A stretch of DNA of 64,000 nucleotides from NCBI RefSeq assembly GCF_004354915.1, contig NZ_SMSI01000002.1:124001-188000 (forward strand), written 5' to 3'. Below, in pieces: positions 51,776 through 60,089 of the stretch; position 1 is the stretch's first letter; each line of letters opens with the position of its first letter. The stretch is from Pseudohoeflea suaedae (GTDB lineage Bacteria > Pseudomonadota > Alphaproteobacteria > Rhizobiales > Rhizobiaceae). Position numbers and translations under genes: made by a program. The notes beneath the pieces were generated by a model. That model saw only the letters and a list, made by a program, of their open reading frames with translations, did not search any database and was not told where the DNA came from.

Positions 51776-53275
51776 CTACTGGAATGCCGTCTCGAAGAAC
51801 GATCGCAGCTTGCGCGAATGGAGACGTTCGGGCGGCATGGCTGCCAGTTTCTCCATCGCCATCAAGCCGATCTTCAAATGCTGGTTGACCTGCTTCCGGT
51901 AGAAATCGGACGCCATGCCGGGCAGTTTCAACTCGCCGTGAAGCGGCTTGTCAGAAACGCAGAGCAGGGTGCCGTAGGGAACGCGGAAGCGGAACCCGTT
52001 GGCGGCAATCGTCGCCGATTCCATGTCGAGCGCGATGGCGCGCGACTGCGACAGGCGCTGCACCGGGCCGCTCTGATCGCGCAGTTCCCAGTTGCGGTTG
52101 TCGATGGTGGCGACCGTGCCTGTCCGCATGATGCGCTTGAGGTCGTAGCCGTCATAGCCGGTGACATCGGCGACGGCTTCCTGAACGGCCACCTGGACTT
52201 CCGCCAGCGCCGGGATCGGCACCCATGCGGGAAGGTCGTCGTCGAGCACGTGGTCCTCGCGCACATAGGCATGGGCGAGCACATAGTCGCCGAGCGCCTG
52301 GCTGTGCCGCAGGCCGGCGCAATGGCCCAGCATCAGCCAGGCATGCGGCCGCAGAACGGCAATGTGGTCGGTGATTGTCTTGGCGTTTGAAGGTCCGACG
52401 CCGATATTGACCATGGTGATGCCGGAATGGTCGGCCCGCTTGAGATGGTAGGCCGTCATCTGCGGCGCGCGGGGCGGGGCCATCCCGGAAACCGGCTCTG
52501 ACTGGCCTGCCGGGGTTACGAGATTTCCGGGTTCCACGAAGGCCTCGTAGCCGCGACCGCCCTCGGCCATCAGCGCGCGGGCATGGGCAATGAAATCGTC
52601 GATATAGAACTGGTAGTTCGTAAACAGCACGAAATTCTGGAAATGCGACGCGCTGGTTGCGGTGTAGTGCGACAGGCGGGCGAGTGAATAATCGACGCGC
52701 TGCGCCTTGAAGGGGGCGAGCGGGTGGCCTTCGCCGGGGACGGGCTCGTAGGTGCCGTTGACGATGTCGTCATCCGTATTGGTCAGGTCCGGCGCATCGA
52801 AGATGTCGCGCAGCGGCACTTCGAGGTTCTCGGCGATCTCGGCTTCGACATAGGCGCCTTCACCGAAGGCGAAGTGCAGTGGGATCGGGGTATCCGATTC
52901 CGAGACCGTCACGCTCGTCTGGTGGTTCTTGATGAGAAGCGAAAGCTGCTCGATCAGGTAGGTGCGGAAGAGATCCGGCCGTGTGATGGTGGTCGTGTGC
53001 AGGCCGGGGGCCGCGACGTGACCGAACGACAGGCGTGAATCCACATGGGCGAAGGAACTCGTCTGGATAGACACCTGGGGATAGAAGGCGCGATAGCGTC
53101 CGCGCGGCTTCTGGCGCGCCAGCCCTTCGAATGAGCGGCGCAGGAAGCTCGTATTGCGCTCGTAAAGCTGCTCGAGCGCATCGACGGCGGCTGTCGCGTC
53201 GTCGAACTGTCGGGCTTCAAAGGGTTCGGGTGTGATGATGCCGTTGTCCGGCCGGGTCGAGAATCGTTTGTCCAT
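51776..53275 (-). CDS. amn: AMP nucleosidase
   Basis: The 499-residue protein has the Amn N-terminal domain (YPQVSIQTSSFAHVDSRLSFGHVAAPG near residue 65) and the nucleoside phosphorylase-like catalytic domain with VNIGVGPSNAKTITDHIAVLRPHAWLMLGHCAGL near 290-323 and IALDMESATIAANG near 415. It splits AMP into adenine and ribose 5-phosphate and regulates the adenylate pool. It stands alone on the minus strand. Confidence 0.95.
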   Translation of the reverse strand: MDKRFSTRPDNGIITPEPFEARQFDDATAAVDALEQLYERNTSFLRRSFEGLARQKPRGRYRAFYPQVSIQTSSFAHVDSRLSFGHVAAPGLHTTTITRPDLFRTYLIEQLSLLIKNHQTSVTVSESDTPIPLHFAFGEGAYVEAEIAENLEVPLRDIFDAPDLTNTDDDIVNGTYEPVPGEGHPLAPFKAQRVDYSLARLSHYTATSASHFQNFVLFTNYQFYIDDFIAHARALMAEGGRGYEAFVEPGNLVTPAGQSEPVSGMAPPRAPQMTAYHLKRADHSGITMVNIGVGPSNAKTITDHIAVLRPHAWLMLGHCAGLRHSQALGDYVLAHAYVREDHVLDDDLPAWVPIPALAEVQVAVQEAVADVTGYDGYDLKRIMRTGTVATIDNRNWELRDQSGPVQRLSQSRAIALDMESATIAANGFRFRVPYGTLLCVSDKPLHGELKLPGMASDFYRKQVNQHLKIGLMAMEKLAAMPPERLHSRKLRSFFETAFQ

Positions 53276-53360
53276 GTCGAGTTATAGCCGCAACTTCACG
53301 ACTTGCAAAAGACGGGTGAGGAAGGGGCGAAGCGGCCCGATGAAACGGGCCGGCCGCTCA

Positions 53361-53987
53361 TCAGGCAGGGCCGTACTCATTGGGGTGATCGTCGCCACGC
53401 TTTGCCAGCCAGAAGATCAGGATGATCCAGCCGATTATCGGAATGAGTCCCAGGAGAAGCCACCAACCCGTCCGCCCGACATCATGCAGACGCCGTGCGC
53501 CGACAGCGAGCGACGGGATAAGGATCGCCAGCGAGAAGATCGTGCTCAGGGGCTCGACATCCATACCGAAGAGCATCGCGTCGAGAACGGAGAATACAAG
53601 GCTGGTGACAAAAGTGAAAAGAACGAACCACCAGTATTCCGGACGGCGCGCGCGGCCGCTGAACGTCGCGTATTTCCGGAACACGGTCCGCACGCTGTCG
53701 CGGAAATCGGCCGGGTGGGCGCCGGGTCGGGTGGCGTCGTAAGAGCCGGTGCCGTATCCGGTGGACGAACCGGCCATCGAATTGGGGGTGACGGGCGGGG
53801 GCGTCGGCGGAGTGCCGCCCATCGCGGGCAGCACCGACGAGGCGTTGGCCCAGTTCTCCATTCCCTCGGACCAGACCAGCGTATCCGGGCCGATGGTGCC
53901 GTCCTGGACGAGCCGGCGGGCCTCCGATTCGGTCACGGGTCCCTGGCGTTCACCGTTCTGCGCATAGAACCAACTCTTTTCAGCCAT
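53361..53987 (-). CDS. GYF_2-DUF805 membrane protein
   Basis: The 208-residue protein starts with a GYF_2 domain (WFYAQNGERQGPVTESEARRLVQDGTIGPDTLVWSEGMENW, residues 6-46). A Pro/Gly-rich linker follows and then DUF805 (FRKYATFSGRARRPEYWWFVLF near 103 with three to four membrane segments and RRLHDVGRTGWWLLLGLIPIIGWI near 166). Such proteins are common and uncharacterised; GYF_2 probably binds proline-rich peptides at the membrane. It is transcribed alone. Confidence 0.88.
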   Translation of the reverse strand: MAEKSWFYAQNGERQGPVTESEARRLVQDGTIGPDTLVWSEGMENWANASSVLPAMGGTPPTPPPVTPNSMAGSSTGYGTGSYDATRPGAHPADFRDSVRTVFRKYATFSGRARRPEYWWFVLFTFVTSLVFSVLDAMLFGMDVEPLSTIFSLAILIPSLAVGARRLHDVGRTGWWLLLGLIPIIGWIILIFWLAKRGDDHPNEYGPA

Positions 53988-54103
53988 CGTACAGCTCCCT
54001 CCTGTCAGGTGTATCGGCTTACCCCTGAGGAAGACGTAGCACGAAATTGATGTCCGGAATCAGTCCCGCGGTTGAATTTCGATCACGAGGAGGGCGGTCC
54101 CTG

Positions 54104-54289
54104 TCAGCCGGCGCTGCGCTGCAGGCTGACATAGAGAACGAAGCCGGCGCCCGACAGGCCGTTGCCGGCGGTGTTCGCGGCCGAATAGGCAAATGCGCCG
54201 ACGGGCGCCATGAACAGAGACGAGAACAGCGCGATGCGCAGGGCAAGCGTGAAAGAACGGCTGGCTGAGCGTGTGGCAGTGCGGATCAT
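54104..54289 (-). CDS. Small exported hypothetical protein
   Basis: The ATG complementary to 54287-54289 follows AGAGGAACC and gives 61 residues. A basic start (MIRTATRSASRSFTLALR) and a hydrophobic core ending GAFAYS look like a signal peptide or membrane anchor. The mature part is short and Gly/Ala-rich (AANTAGNGLSGAGFVLYV). No family was recognised. It lies 14 bases after another tiny membrane frame on the same strand. Confidence 0.5.
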   Translation of the reverse strand: MIRTATRSASRSFTLALRIALFSSLFMAPVGAFAYSAANTAGNGLSGAGFVLYVSLQRSAG

Positions 54290-54303
54290 CTTCGGTTCCT
54301 CTC

Positions 54304-54468
54304 TTACTGGCGGACCAGCAGGCAATTGGGACCCTCAACCGGTGAGCAGTAGCGCGAGGCGCTGATCCAGTCATGGCGATCCGAGTTGGCGACGGTGGCA
54401 GAGAGAAGCATCGCGAAGATCGCCACAACGAGGCAGATCAGTGTGAAGCGGCGCGCCAGGATCGTCAT
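54304..54468 (-). CDS. Small membrane or exported hypothetical protein
   Basis: A 54-residue frame starts MTILARRFTLICLVVAIFAM with a clear hydrophobic segment (residues 9-26). A polar C-terminal part with two cysteines follows (SRYCSPVEGPNC), which could form a disulfide outside the cytoplasm. No family was recognised. It is the upstream partner of the small exported frame at 54104-54289. Confidence 0.45.
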   Translation of the reverse strand: MTILARRFTLICLVVAIFAMLLSATVANSDRHDWISASRYCSPVEGPNCLLVRQ

Positions 54469-54649
54469 GTCGGAGGTCCCTTGTTTGTTCGTGGCCGGAA
54501 TATGGCAAATCCCGGCTGAACCAACTCTGAGAGGACCGTTCATCTGGCGTTCACGGTGATTAACGGGCCCTTGGAAAGCTGCGCCCAAAGAAAAACCGCA
54601 GCGCTTGCACGCCGCGGCTTTCACGTTCGGGTCTTTCCGGACGTCCGGA

Positions 54650-54988
54650 TCAGATGCGGCTCCAGTTCTCCGACCGGCAGAGGACCTTGAGCACGCAGCC
54701 CTGCATCTTGAGCGTATTGCCGCTCAATGTCGCGTTGCCCGAATAGGTCTTGTCCTTGGCCGGATCGGTGATCGAGCCGGAATATGTGCCGTTCGAACCC
54801 GACATCTTGCCGATGCGCTTGCCGGCGTGCTTGCCGCTCTTGAGCGTCACGCAGTAGGCGCCGCCACAGCTGGAAATGGCGGCGGTTTCGCCGCTCTTGG
54901 TCTTCCAGTTGCCTTCAATCGGATCGGCGAGAGCCGGGGCAACGGAGAAGGCTGCAAGAAGTGCGGCAGTCGTGAGAATGCGTTTCAT
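54650..54988 (-). CDS. DUF2147 periplasmic protein
   Basis: The ATG with a GGGAGGAAATC site gives 112 residues. A signal peptide (MKRILTTAALLAAFSVAPALA) is followed by the DUF2147 beta-barrel-like domain: DPIEGNWKTKSGETAAISSCGGAYCVTLKSGKHAGK and ATLSGNTLKMQGCVLKVLCRSENWSR at the end. Four cysteines may form two disulfides. The family is widespread in proteobacteria, some members linked to envelope stress; the function is unknown. Confidence 0.88.
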   Translation of the reverse strand: MKRILTTAALLAAFSVAPALADPIEGNWKTKSGETAAISSCGGAYCVTLKSGKHAGKRIGKMSGSNGTYSGSITDPAKDKTYSGNATLSGNTLKMQGCVLKVLCRSENWSRI

Positions 54989-55060
54989 GATTTCCTCCCT
55001 CTGAGGCGTCCGTGCGAGACGCGTCAATTTCTAACCTAGCTTCAGGCTACGTAAACGTAA

Positions 55061-55246
55061 ATGGGGAAGTTGGCGAAGCTATGGCGGTTTCAACAGCGGC
55101 TCGATGCAACGGATGATGGCATTTTCCAGCCGACATCGAAGCTGGCGCGGGGGAGATTTTTCCGGGAGATGAAGAGCATTTTAGACAAATGCGATTGCAG
55201 CGTGGTTACCCGGGAGTTGATTTTCGAGGTGCAAACAGACGGTTAA
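55061..55246 (+). CDS. Doubtful short frame
   Basis: A 61-codon frame starts MGKLAKLWRFQQRLDATDDG and ends VVTRELIFEVQTDG. It has no good ribosome site, no recognised family and only moderate codon bias. It could be a small gene or chance. The region after it, 55247-55509, is AT-rich and holds no gene but probably the promoter of the next gene. Confidence 0.2.
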   Translation: MGKLAKLWRFQQRLDATDDGIFQPTSKLARGRFFREMKSILDKCDCSVVTRELIFEVQTDG

Positions 55247-55509
55247 AATCGCGTGCGGCAGGCAGCGGGCCGGGATTCCGATGCTTAACGAAAACCCAAA
55301 TTTACCAAGCATTTGAACTTTATTCGCCTCGCATTAAGCATTCAATTTAACGGGGTTTTCAAACGCTTGCGGCATATTCGTCATCAACAAACGAGCGCCG
55401 GAAACGAACCGGCCGAACCAGAGAATGACCGGCAAGAGCCGGCACAAGACAAGATGGCTCTCAAGAGCTGACAGGGCAACACGAAGACAAGAGACAACGG
55501 GGAATTAAA

Positions 55510-55776
55510 ATGGCATGCTATGAAATTCACGATCTCGATCAGGCCGCCATGGGCGGCGAGACCCGCGCAGAGGTCTATTGCGAAATGGGTTTGATGTATG
55601 CGGCCGGCCGCGATTGCGAGCAGGACATGGTCGCAGCTCACAAATGGCTCAATATCGCGGCGGTGAAAGGCTCGGACCGAGCAGCCGATCTTCGCGCCGA
55701 ACTGGGCCGCACGATGTCCAAGGTCGATCTCGCACTGGCTCTCCGCCAGGCCCGCGAATGGATGACCATGCACTGA
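55510..55776 (+). CDS. Sel1-like repeat small protein
   Basis: The ATG follows GGGGAATTAAA and gives 88 residues. ARAEVYCEMGLMYAAGRDCEQDMVAAHKWLNIAAVKGSDRAADLRAEL-like sequence (residues ~19-66) is one complete Sel1 repeat with its AxxxLGxxYxxG and AxxWxxxAAxxG pattern. Small Sel1 proteins of this kind are conserved in rhizobia, with an unknown role in protein-protein contact. An AT-rich leader and two downstream hairpins indicate a single-gene transcript. Confidence 0.85.
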   Translation: MACYEIHDLDQAAMGGETRAEVYCEMGLMYAAGRDCEQDMVAAHKWLNIAAVKGSDRAADLRAELGRTMSKVDLALALRQAREWMTMH

Positions 55777-55896
55777 CGAATTAGGGGCGCCAAGACCTCG
55801 GGATGCAGCGCGGACGGGCGTTGCATCCGGCACGTCCCGAGGGGAACGGGACGTTGAAACCGGCCTGTGAGGAGACAGGGTGGTTTAAAGCACAAG

Positions 55897-55930
55897 AGCC
55901 GCGACCAGCCGGAAAAAGGCTGGCGCGGCT
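55897..55930. terminator. Terminator between the Sel1-like and aminotransferase genes
   Basis: AGCCGCGACCAGCC at 55897-55910 pairs with GGCTGGCGCGGCT at 55918-55930 (one bulged base), followed by TTTCGTGTT. Another hairpin, CGTCCCG/CGGGACG, lies about 50 bases before it. It separates two convergent genes. Confidence 0.7.
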
Positions 55931-55962
55931 TTCGTGTTCCGGCCACACATGCTCTCGTGGCT

Positions 55963-57072
55963 TCACGCGATGCGGGCGAGGGCCTTGGGAAGGGCTTCCG
56001 CCAGCACGTCCATTTCCGGTGCCGGTCCCGCAGAGATGCGGATACACCGGTTGAGCGGTGCCGCGCCCGGCATGCGGATGAAGACGCCCTCCTTGGCGAG
56101 TTCCTCCAGTATTGCCCTGGCGCGGGCGGCATCGCCGCAATCGAGAGCGACAAAGTTCGTGGCGGTGGGAAGCGGCTCGAGCCCGTTGTCGCGGCCGATC
56201 TCGCCGATGCGTTGCAGCGACCGCCTGACCTCTGATTTGACATGCGACAGCCATTCCTCGTCCGCGAGCGCCGCCACCGCTGCAATCTGGGCCAGGCGAT
56301 TGACGCCGAAATGGTTGCGAACGCGGTCAAAGCGCGAAATCGTGCCGGCGGTGCCGAAGCCGTAGGCGATGCGCTGGCCCGCAAGCCCATAGGCTTTCGA
56401 GAAGGTGCGGAAGCGGATGACGTTCGGCATGTCGGCAAGGGCCGCGATCGCGGGCAGGGCGTCTTCGGGCGCAAACTCGCAATAGGCTTCGTCAAGCACA
56501 AGCAGGGTGCTCTCCGGCAGGGACGTGGCGAATTCGACGACAGCGTCCGCTCCGTGCCAGCTTCCCATCGGGTTGTCGGGGTTGGCGAGATACACGAGTG
56601 GCGCATCTTCACGGCGAACGGCTTCGAGGAGAGCGTCCATGTCCTCGCGATCGTCACGATAGGGCACCGTGACGAACCGGCCGCCGAAGCCCGCGACATG
56701 ATAGTTGAAGGTGGGGTAGGCGCCGAGCGACGTGACGACGGGAGTGTCGCGACCGACGATCAGCCGCACCACGAGGCCCAGGAGCCCGTCGATGCCTTCG
56801 CCAATGACGAAGCGCTCCGGCGCCAGGCCGATCCGCCCGGAAAGTGCCTGCCTCAGATCGTAATTTTCGGGGTCGGCATAGCGCCAGGAGAGCGGTGCTG
56901 CCCGGCTCATGGCCTCGATCACGGAAGGAGCCGGACCGAAACCGTTCTCGTTTGCGCCGAGCCGGGCGCGAAAAGTCGTGCCCATGGTGCGTTCCTGCGT
57001 TTCCGGGCCGACGAAGGGAACGGTCGGCGGGAGCGATTCCGCAAGATCTGTAAAGCGGCGAAAGGAACTCAT
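55963..57072 (-). CDS. PLP-dependent aminotransferase, HisC-like
   Basis: The ATG complementary to 57070-57072 gives 369 residues. It is a fold-type I aminotransferase of the histidinol-phosphate type: LGANENGFGPAPSVIEAM near residue 38, LANPDNPMGSW near 159, LVLDEAYCEFAP near 189 and the PLP lysine in FRTFSKAYGLAGQRIAYGF near 220. Orphan paralogues like this act on aromatic amino acids or histidinol phosphate. No histidine gene is adjacent, so the substrate is open. Confidence 0.85.
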   Translation of the reverse strand: MSSFRRFTDLAESLPPTVPFVGPETQERTMGTTFRARLGANENGFGPAPSVIEAMSRAAPLSWRYADPENYDLRQALSGRIGLAPERFVIGEGIDGLLGLVVRLIVGRDTPVVTSLGAYPTFNYHVAGFGGRFVTVPYRDDREDMDALLEAVRREDAPLVYLANPDNPMGSWHGADAVVEFATSLPESTLLVLDEAYCEFAPEDALPAIAALADMPNVIRFRTFSKAYGLAGQRIAYGFGTAGTISRFDRVRNHFGVNRLAQIAAVAALADEEWLSHVKSEVRRSLQRIGEIGRDNGLEPLPTATNFVALDCGDAARARAILEELAKEGVFIRMPGAAPLNRCIRISAGPAPEMDVLAEALPKALARIA

Positions 57073-57209
57073 GGTGTCGGCCTCCCCGGAACTCTCTGTG
57101 TGCCAGAAGGCCGTAGCCGCAGACGCGATGTCCGGCAAGTCCCCCGGATCAGGACTTTTCAGAGGAGGGTGGATGGGAGTAGGACCATCGCAGCTGTCCG
57201 GAGTACCCC

Positions 57210-58166
57210 ATGCCTGCCTTTGCCGAAAACATCATCGTCGTCTTCACTCTTATCGCGATCGGTTATGCCGTCGCCCGCATCAATCTCATCAACCAGGCGA
57301 CAGGCGATGGTCTGGCCGATTTCGTCTTCAAGGTGGCGCTGCCGCTGCTCCTGTTTCGCACCATCGTTCATTCGGAGTTCGATCACGGGCTGCCGTTCCT
57401 GATGTGGCTGACCTATTTCACGGCCGTCGCCGTCACCTGGTTCATGGGACACATGCTTCTGCGTGCCTTTTTCGCCCGTGATGTTCGTGGCGGGGTGGTG
57501 GCCGGGGTAACGGCGTCCTTCTCCAATCTCCTGCTGATCGGCGTGCCCTTGATGTCAGGTATCTACGGCGATCAGGGCCTTGCGGTGCTCTCGCAGATCC
57601 TGTCGATCCATTTGCCGATCATGATGGCTGCCTCGCTGATCACGTTCGACTATGCGCTCCGGCGCGACGGACTGGCGGAAAAGGCGGCAGGTCCGGTCGA
57701 TCTTGCCCAGCGGTTCCTGCGGCAGCTCTTTTCCAATCCGCTCATCATCGGCATCTTCACGGGGCTTCTGGTGCGGGTTGCAGGCATTCCGATACCGAAT
57801 GTGGCGGATCGTGTGATCGTCAGCCTCGGATCCGCCGGCGGACCGCTGGCGCTGTTCTCGATGGGGATCTCGATCTACGGATACGGAATCCGCGGCCAGA
57901 TTCCGTCGTCGCTGCTTCTGGTGACGCTCAAGCTGATGGTCATGCCTGCCGTCGCGCTCGTTGCGGCTCTGGCCTTCGGACTGCCGGACGGCGTTGCCAA
58001 GGTGACCGTCGTCGCCGCTTCGCTTCCCGCCGGCGCGAACACCTGGCTGATCGCCTCCCGCTTCGGAACGGGCCAGCGGCTCGCGGCAACGTCGCTGACC
58101 ATCGGGACCGCGCTCGCGGCGCTGTCCTCCGGATTCTGGCTGCTGGTGGTCGAGCAGGTTTTCTGA
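57210..58166 (+). CDS. AEC-family transporter (auxin efflux carrier type)
   Basis: The 318-residue protein has about ten membrane segments and the AEC pattern: FAENIIVVFTLIAIGYAVARINLI at the start, FSNLLLIGVPLMSGIYG near 96 and SLPAGANTWLIASRFGTGQ near 271. Family members export or exchange small organic anions such as malate or malonate. The substrate is unknown; it is divergent from the aminotransferase gene. Confidence 0.88.
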   Translation: MPAFAENIIVVFTLIAIGYAVARINLINQATGDGLADFVFKVALPLLLFRTIVHSEFDHGLPFLMWLTYFTAVAVTWFMGHMLLRAFFARDVRGGVVAGVTASFSNLLLIGVPLMSGIYGDQGLAVLSQILSIHLPIMMAASLITFDYALRRDGLAEKAAGPVDLAQRFLRQLFSNPLIIGIFTGLLVRVAGIPIPNVADRVIVSLGSAGGPLALFSMGISIYGYGIRGQIPSSLLLVTLKLMVMPAVALVAALAFGLPDGVAKVTVVAASLPAGANTWLIASRFGTGQRLAATSLTIGTALAALSSGFWLLVVEQVF

Positions 58167-58176
58167 GCGGGGCATG

Positions 58177-58201
58177 AAAAAGCCGGCGGATGCCGCCGGC
58201 T
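58177..58201 (-). terminator. Terminator of the large L,D-transpeptidase gene
   Basis: AGCCGGCGG (58181-58189) and CCGCCGGCT (58193-58201) form a perfect nine-base stem with a three-base loop. On the minus strand it is followed by TTTT. It lies 23 bases after the transpeptidase stop and may also serve the convergent AEC gene. Confidence 0.8.
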
Positions 58202-58224
58202 CTCATGTTTCTCTCGCCGTAGAC

Positions 58225-59673
58225 CTATTCCTCGAAGGTGACGGTGACGCCGGGTTCCACCATGCCCGCAAGCTCGTTGGCGTCCCAATTGGTCAGGCGC
58301 ACGCAGCCATGCGAGGCGGTCTTGCCGATCTTGGAGGGGTCGGGCGTTCCGTGAATGCCGTAAGTCGGCTTGGAAAGCGCGATCCAGGTGCTGCCGACCG
58401 GGCCGTTGGGGCCGGGCGGAATTTCCAGAACCTTGTCGTTGTTGCCCTGCTTGAAGTTCTTCGAGGGATTGTAGGTGTAGCCCGGATTGTGGGCGATGCG
58501 CGCAATTTCGACCGTACCGGTGGGGGACGGTGTGTCGCTCGAGCCGATGGTCGCGGGGTAGGCCACCAGCAGCTTGCCGTTGGCGTCATAGCCACGGACC
58601 TGCTTGAGGCCCTTGTCGGCGACGATGCTCGCAACCTTGCCCTTGCGCTTGGCGCCGGGCGCCACGACCTTGATCTGGGTGCCCGGACGGGTGAAATCGG
58701 CGCCGGGGTTGATCTCCTTGAGATACGCCTCGTCCATGTGGAAACGCTCGGCGAGCATCTCGATGGTCGACGTGTAGGCCAACCGCTCGAGCTTGGCCTT
58801 TTCGCCGTAATCGCTCGGAATCGAGGCGACGTAGGGACCGGCGGCGTCCTCATTGGTGATTTCGTAGGTGGTAAAGGCCATGCCGTCGCCGCCAGCAAGC
58901 CGTTCCATGATGTCTTCGGCGTTCGACGGGTCGATTTTCTGGCCGCCGGCTTCCACCCAGGCGTCGAGCGCCTTCTGGACGTTGGAGCCCATGCGGCCGT
59001 CAATCACGCCCGGCGACATGCCGGCGCGGTCGAGAAAGACCTGCAGGTTGGCGACTTCCGCGCGCGAGAGCTTGGCGGCGGCGGCCTGTGTCTCGGTGCC
59101 GGGGCCGAACTGATCCTGCCGCGGTACGGAAGCCGTGCTCGGGTTGAGATCGCGACGCTCGATGCCGGCTTGCGGCGCGGCGGGAAACTCGTTGGGGCCA
59201 TAGACGCCATTGCCATTGTCCCAGCCGTCCCGGCGCTGCTGCCAGCCATCCTCGCGCCGGACCCATCCGTTGCGCTCCCACCGCTCGTCCTGCGAGTAGC
59301 CGTCATTGTTCCATTCATCGTCGCGGTAGCCGTATTCCGGCTCGGCGGGAGCGGCGGCATAGCCGCGGTCGCGACGCTTGCCTGCGGGATAGGGCATGCG
59401 GCCAAACTCGCGGCGGTATTCGTGCGGGCTCATTTGAAAGCCGATAACGACATTGTTGCGGTTGAGGACGAGAACCCGACCGTTGACGTCCATGGTCGTG
59501 CGCACTTCTCCGAACTCCGGTACTTCGTCGATCAGGCGCCCGTCGGGAGTGACGAGCAGCAACCTGCTGTCCTGGGCCCGTGCCGGCGATGGGATCGAGA
59601 GCGATACGGCAGCCGTCATGCTCGCCGCCAGGGTGAGCAGGGTTGCAGAAGAAGACAGACGACGAAGGAGCAT
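58225..59673 (-). CDS. Large L,D-transpeptidase with LysM-like and peptidoglycan-binding regions
   Basis: The ATG complementary to 59671-59673 is followed by a signal peptide (cleavage after ARA near residue 32), giving 482 residues. After a region rich in Arg, Asp, Trp and Gly (residues ~95-170) comes a peptidoglycan-binding-like helix bundle (VANLQVFLDRAGMSPGVIDGRMGSNVQKAL near 212). Next is a LysM-like part (AERFHMDEAYLKEINPGADF), and then the YkuD domain with YGIHGTPDPSKIGKTASHGCVRLTNWD near 437-463. It should crosslink peptidoglycan in the periplasm. Confidence 0.92.
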   Translation of the reverse strand: MLLRRLSSSATLLTLAASMTAAVSLSIPSPARAQDSRLLLVTPDGRLIDEVPEFGEVRTTMDVNGRVLVLNRNNVVIGFQMSPHEYRREFGRMPYPAGKRRDRGYAAAPAEPEYGYRDDEWNNDGYSQDERWERNGWVRREDGWQQRRDGWDNGNGVYGPNEFPAAPQAGIERRDLNPSTASVPRQDQFGPGTETQAAAAKLSRAEVANLQVFLDRAGMSPGVIDGRMGSNVQKALDAWVEAGGQKIDPSNAEDIMERLAGGDGMAFTTYEITNEDAAGPYVASIPSDYGEKAKLERLAYTSTIEMLAERFHMDEAYLKEINPGADFTRPGTQIKVVAPGAKRKGKVASIVADKGLKQVRGYDANGKLLVAYPATIGSSDTPSPTGTVEIARIAHNPGYTYNPSKNFKQGNNDKVLEIPPGPNGPVGSTWIALSKPTYGIHGTPDPSKIGKTASHGCVRLTNWDANELAGMVEPGVTVTFEE

Positions 59674-59839
59674 GGTGTTTCCCGACTCTGATGATGCCTG
59701 AACCAGGACATGGCTGATCCAAGCTGAACGCAAACTGAACATGCCCCCGAATTTCGGCGGCATTAGGATGAACTGCGGAGCGGTCAATGGGTTCCGGCAG
59801 ATTTGTGGGGACCGCCGGCCGAGGCGCCGAGTCGTCTGC

Positions 59840-59855
59840 TGACACAATTGTGTCA
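59840..59855. promoter_or_regulatory. Perfect 16-base palindrome between the transpeptidase and RND genes
   Basis: TGACACAATTGTGTCA at 59840-59855 is an exact palindrome, the length and form of a dimeric repressor site. It lies about 167 bases upstream of the transpeptidase start and 235 bases upstream of the efflux operon start. The regulator is not in the window. The rest of this 416-base gap (59674-60089) holds no convincing gene. Confidence 0.5.
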
Positions 59856-60089
59856 AACGGCGCGATAATCAAAGAAAAAGGTGATCCCATTGTTGTAAAA
59901 CGGCCATCAGGCCGATGGTAGAATGGTCTCGATGCTTAAATTGCATCCCCACTATTTTACACCGGGTGAGAGTGCATATATAGCGTGGGCCGCCTTCAAT
60001 CCGCCTTTTTTCACGCAGGATTGGAACGGTCACGATTATCGGGACGCGGCATATTGCGCCGGTGCGTCTCCGAGGAGGGGAAGTGTGCG

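Noticed and set aside
55866-55880. GAGGAGACAGGG as a B12 box
   Set aside because: It only partly matches the box, lacks the other riboswitch blocks and lies behind a Sel1-like gene next to a terminator.
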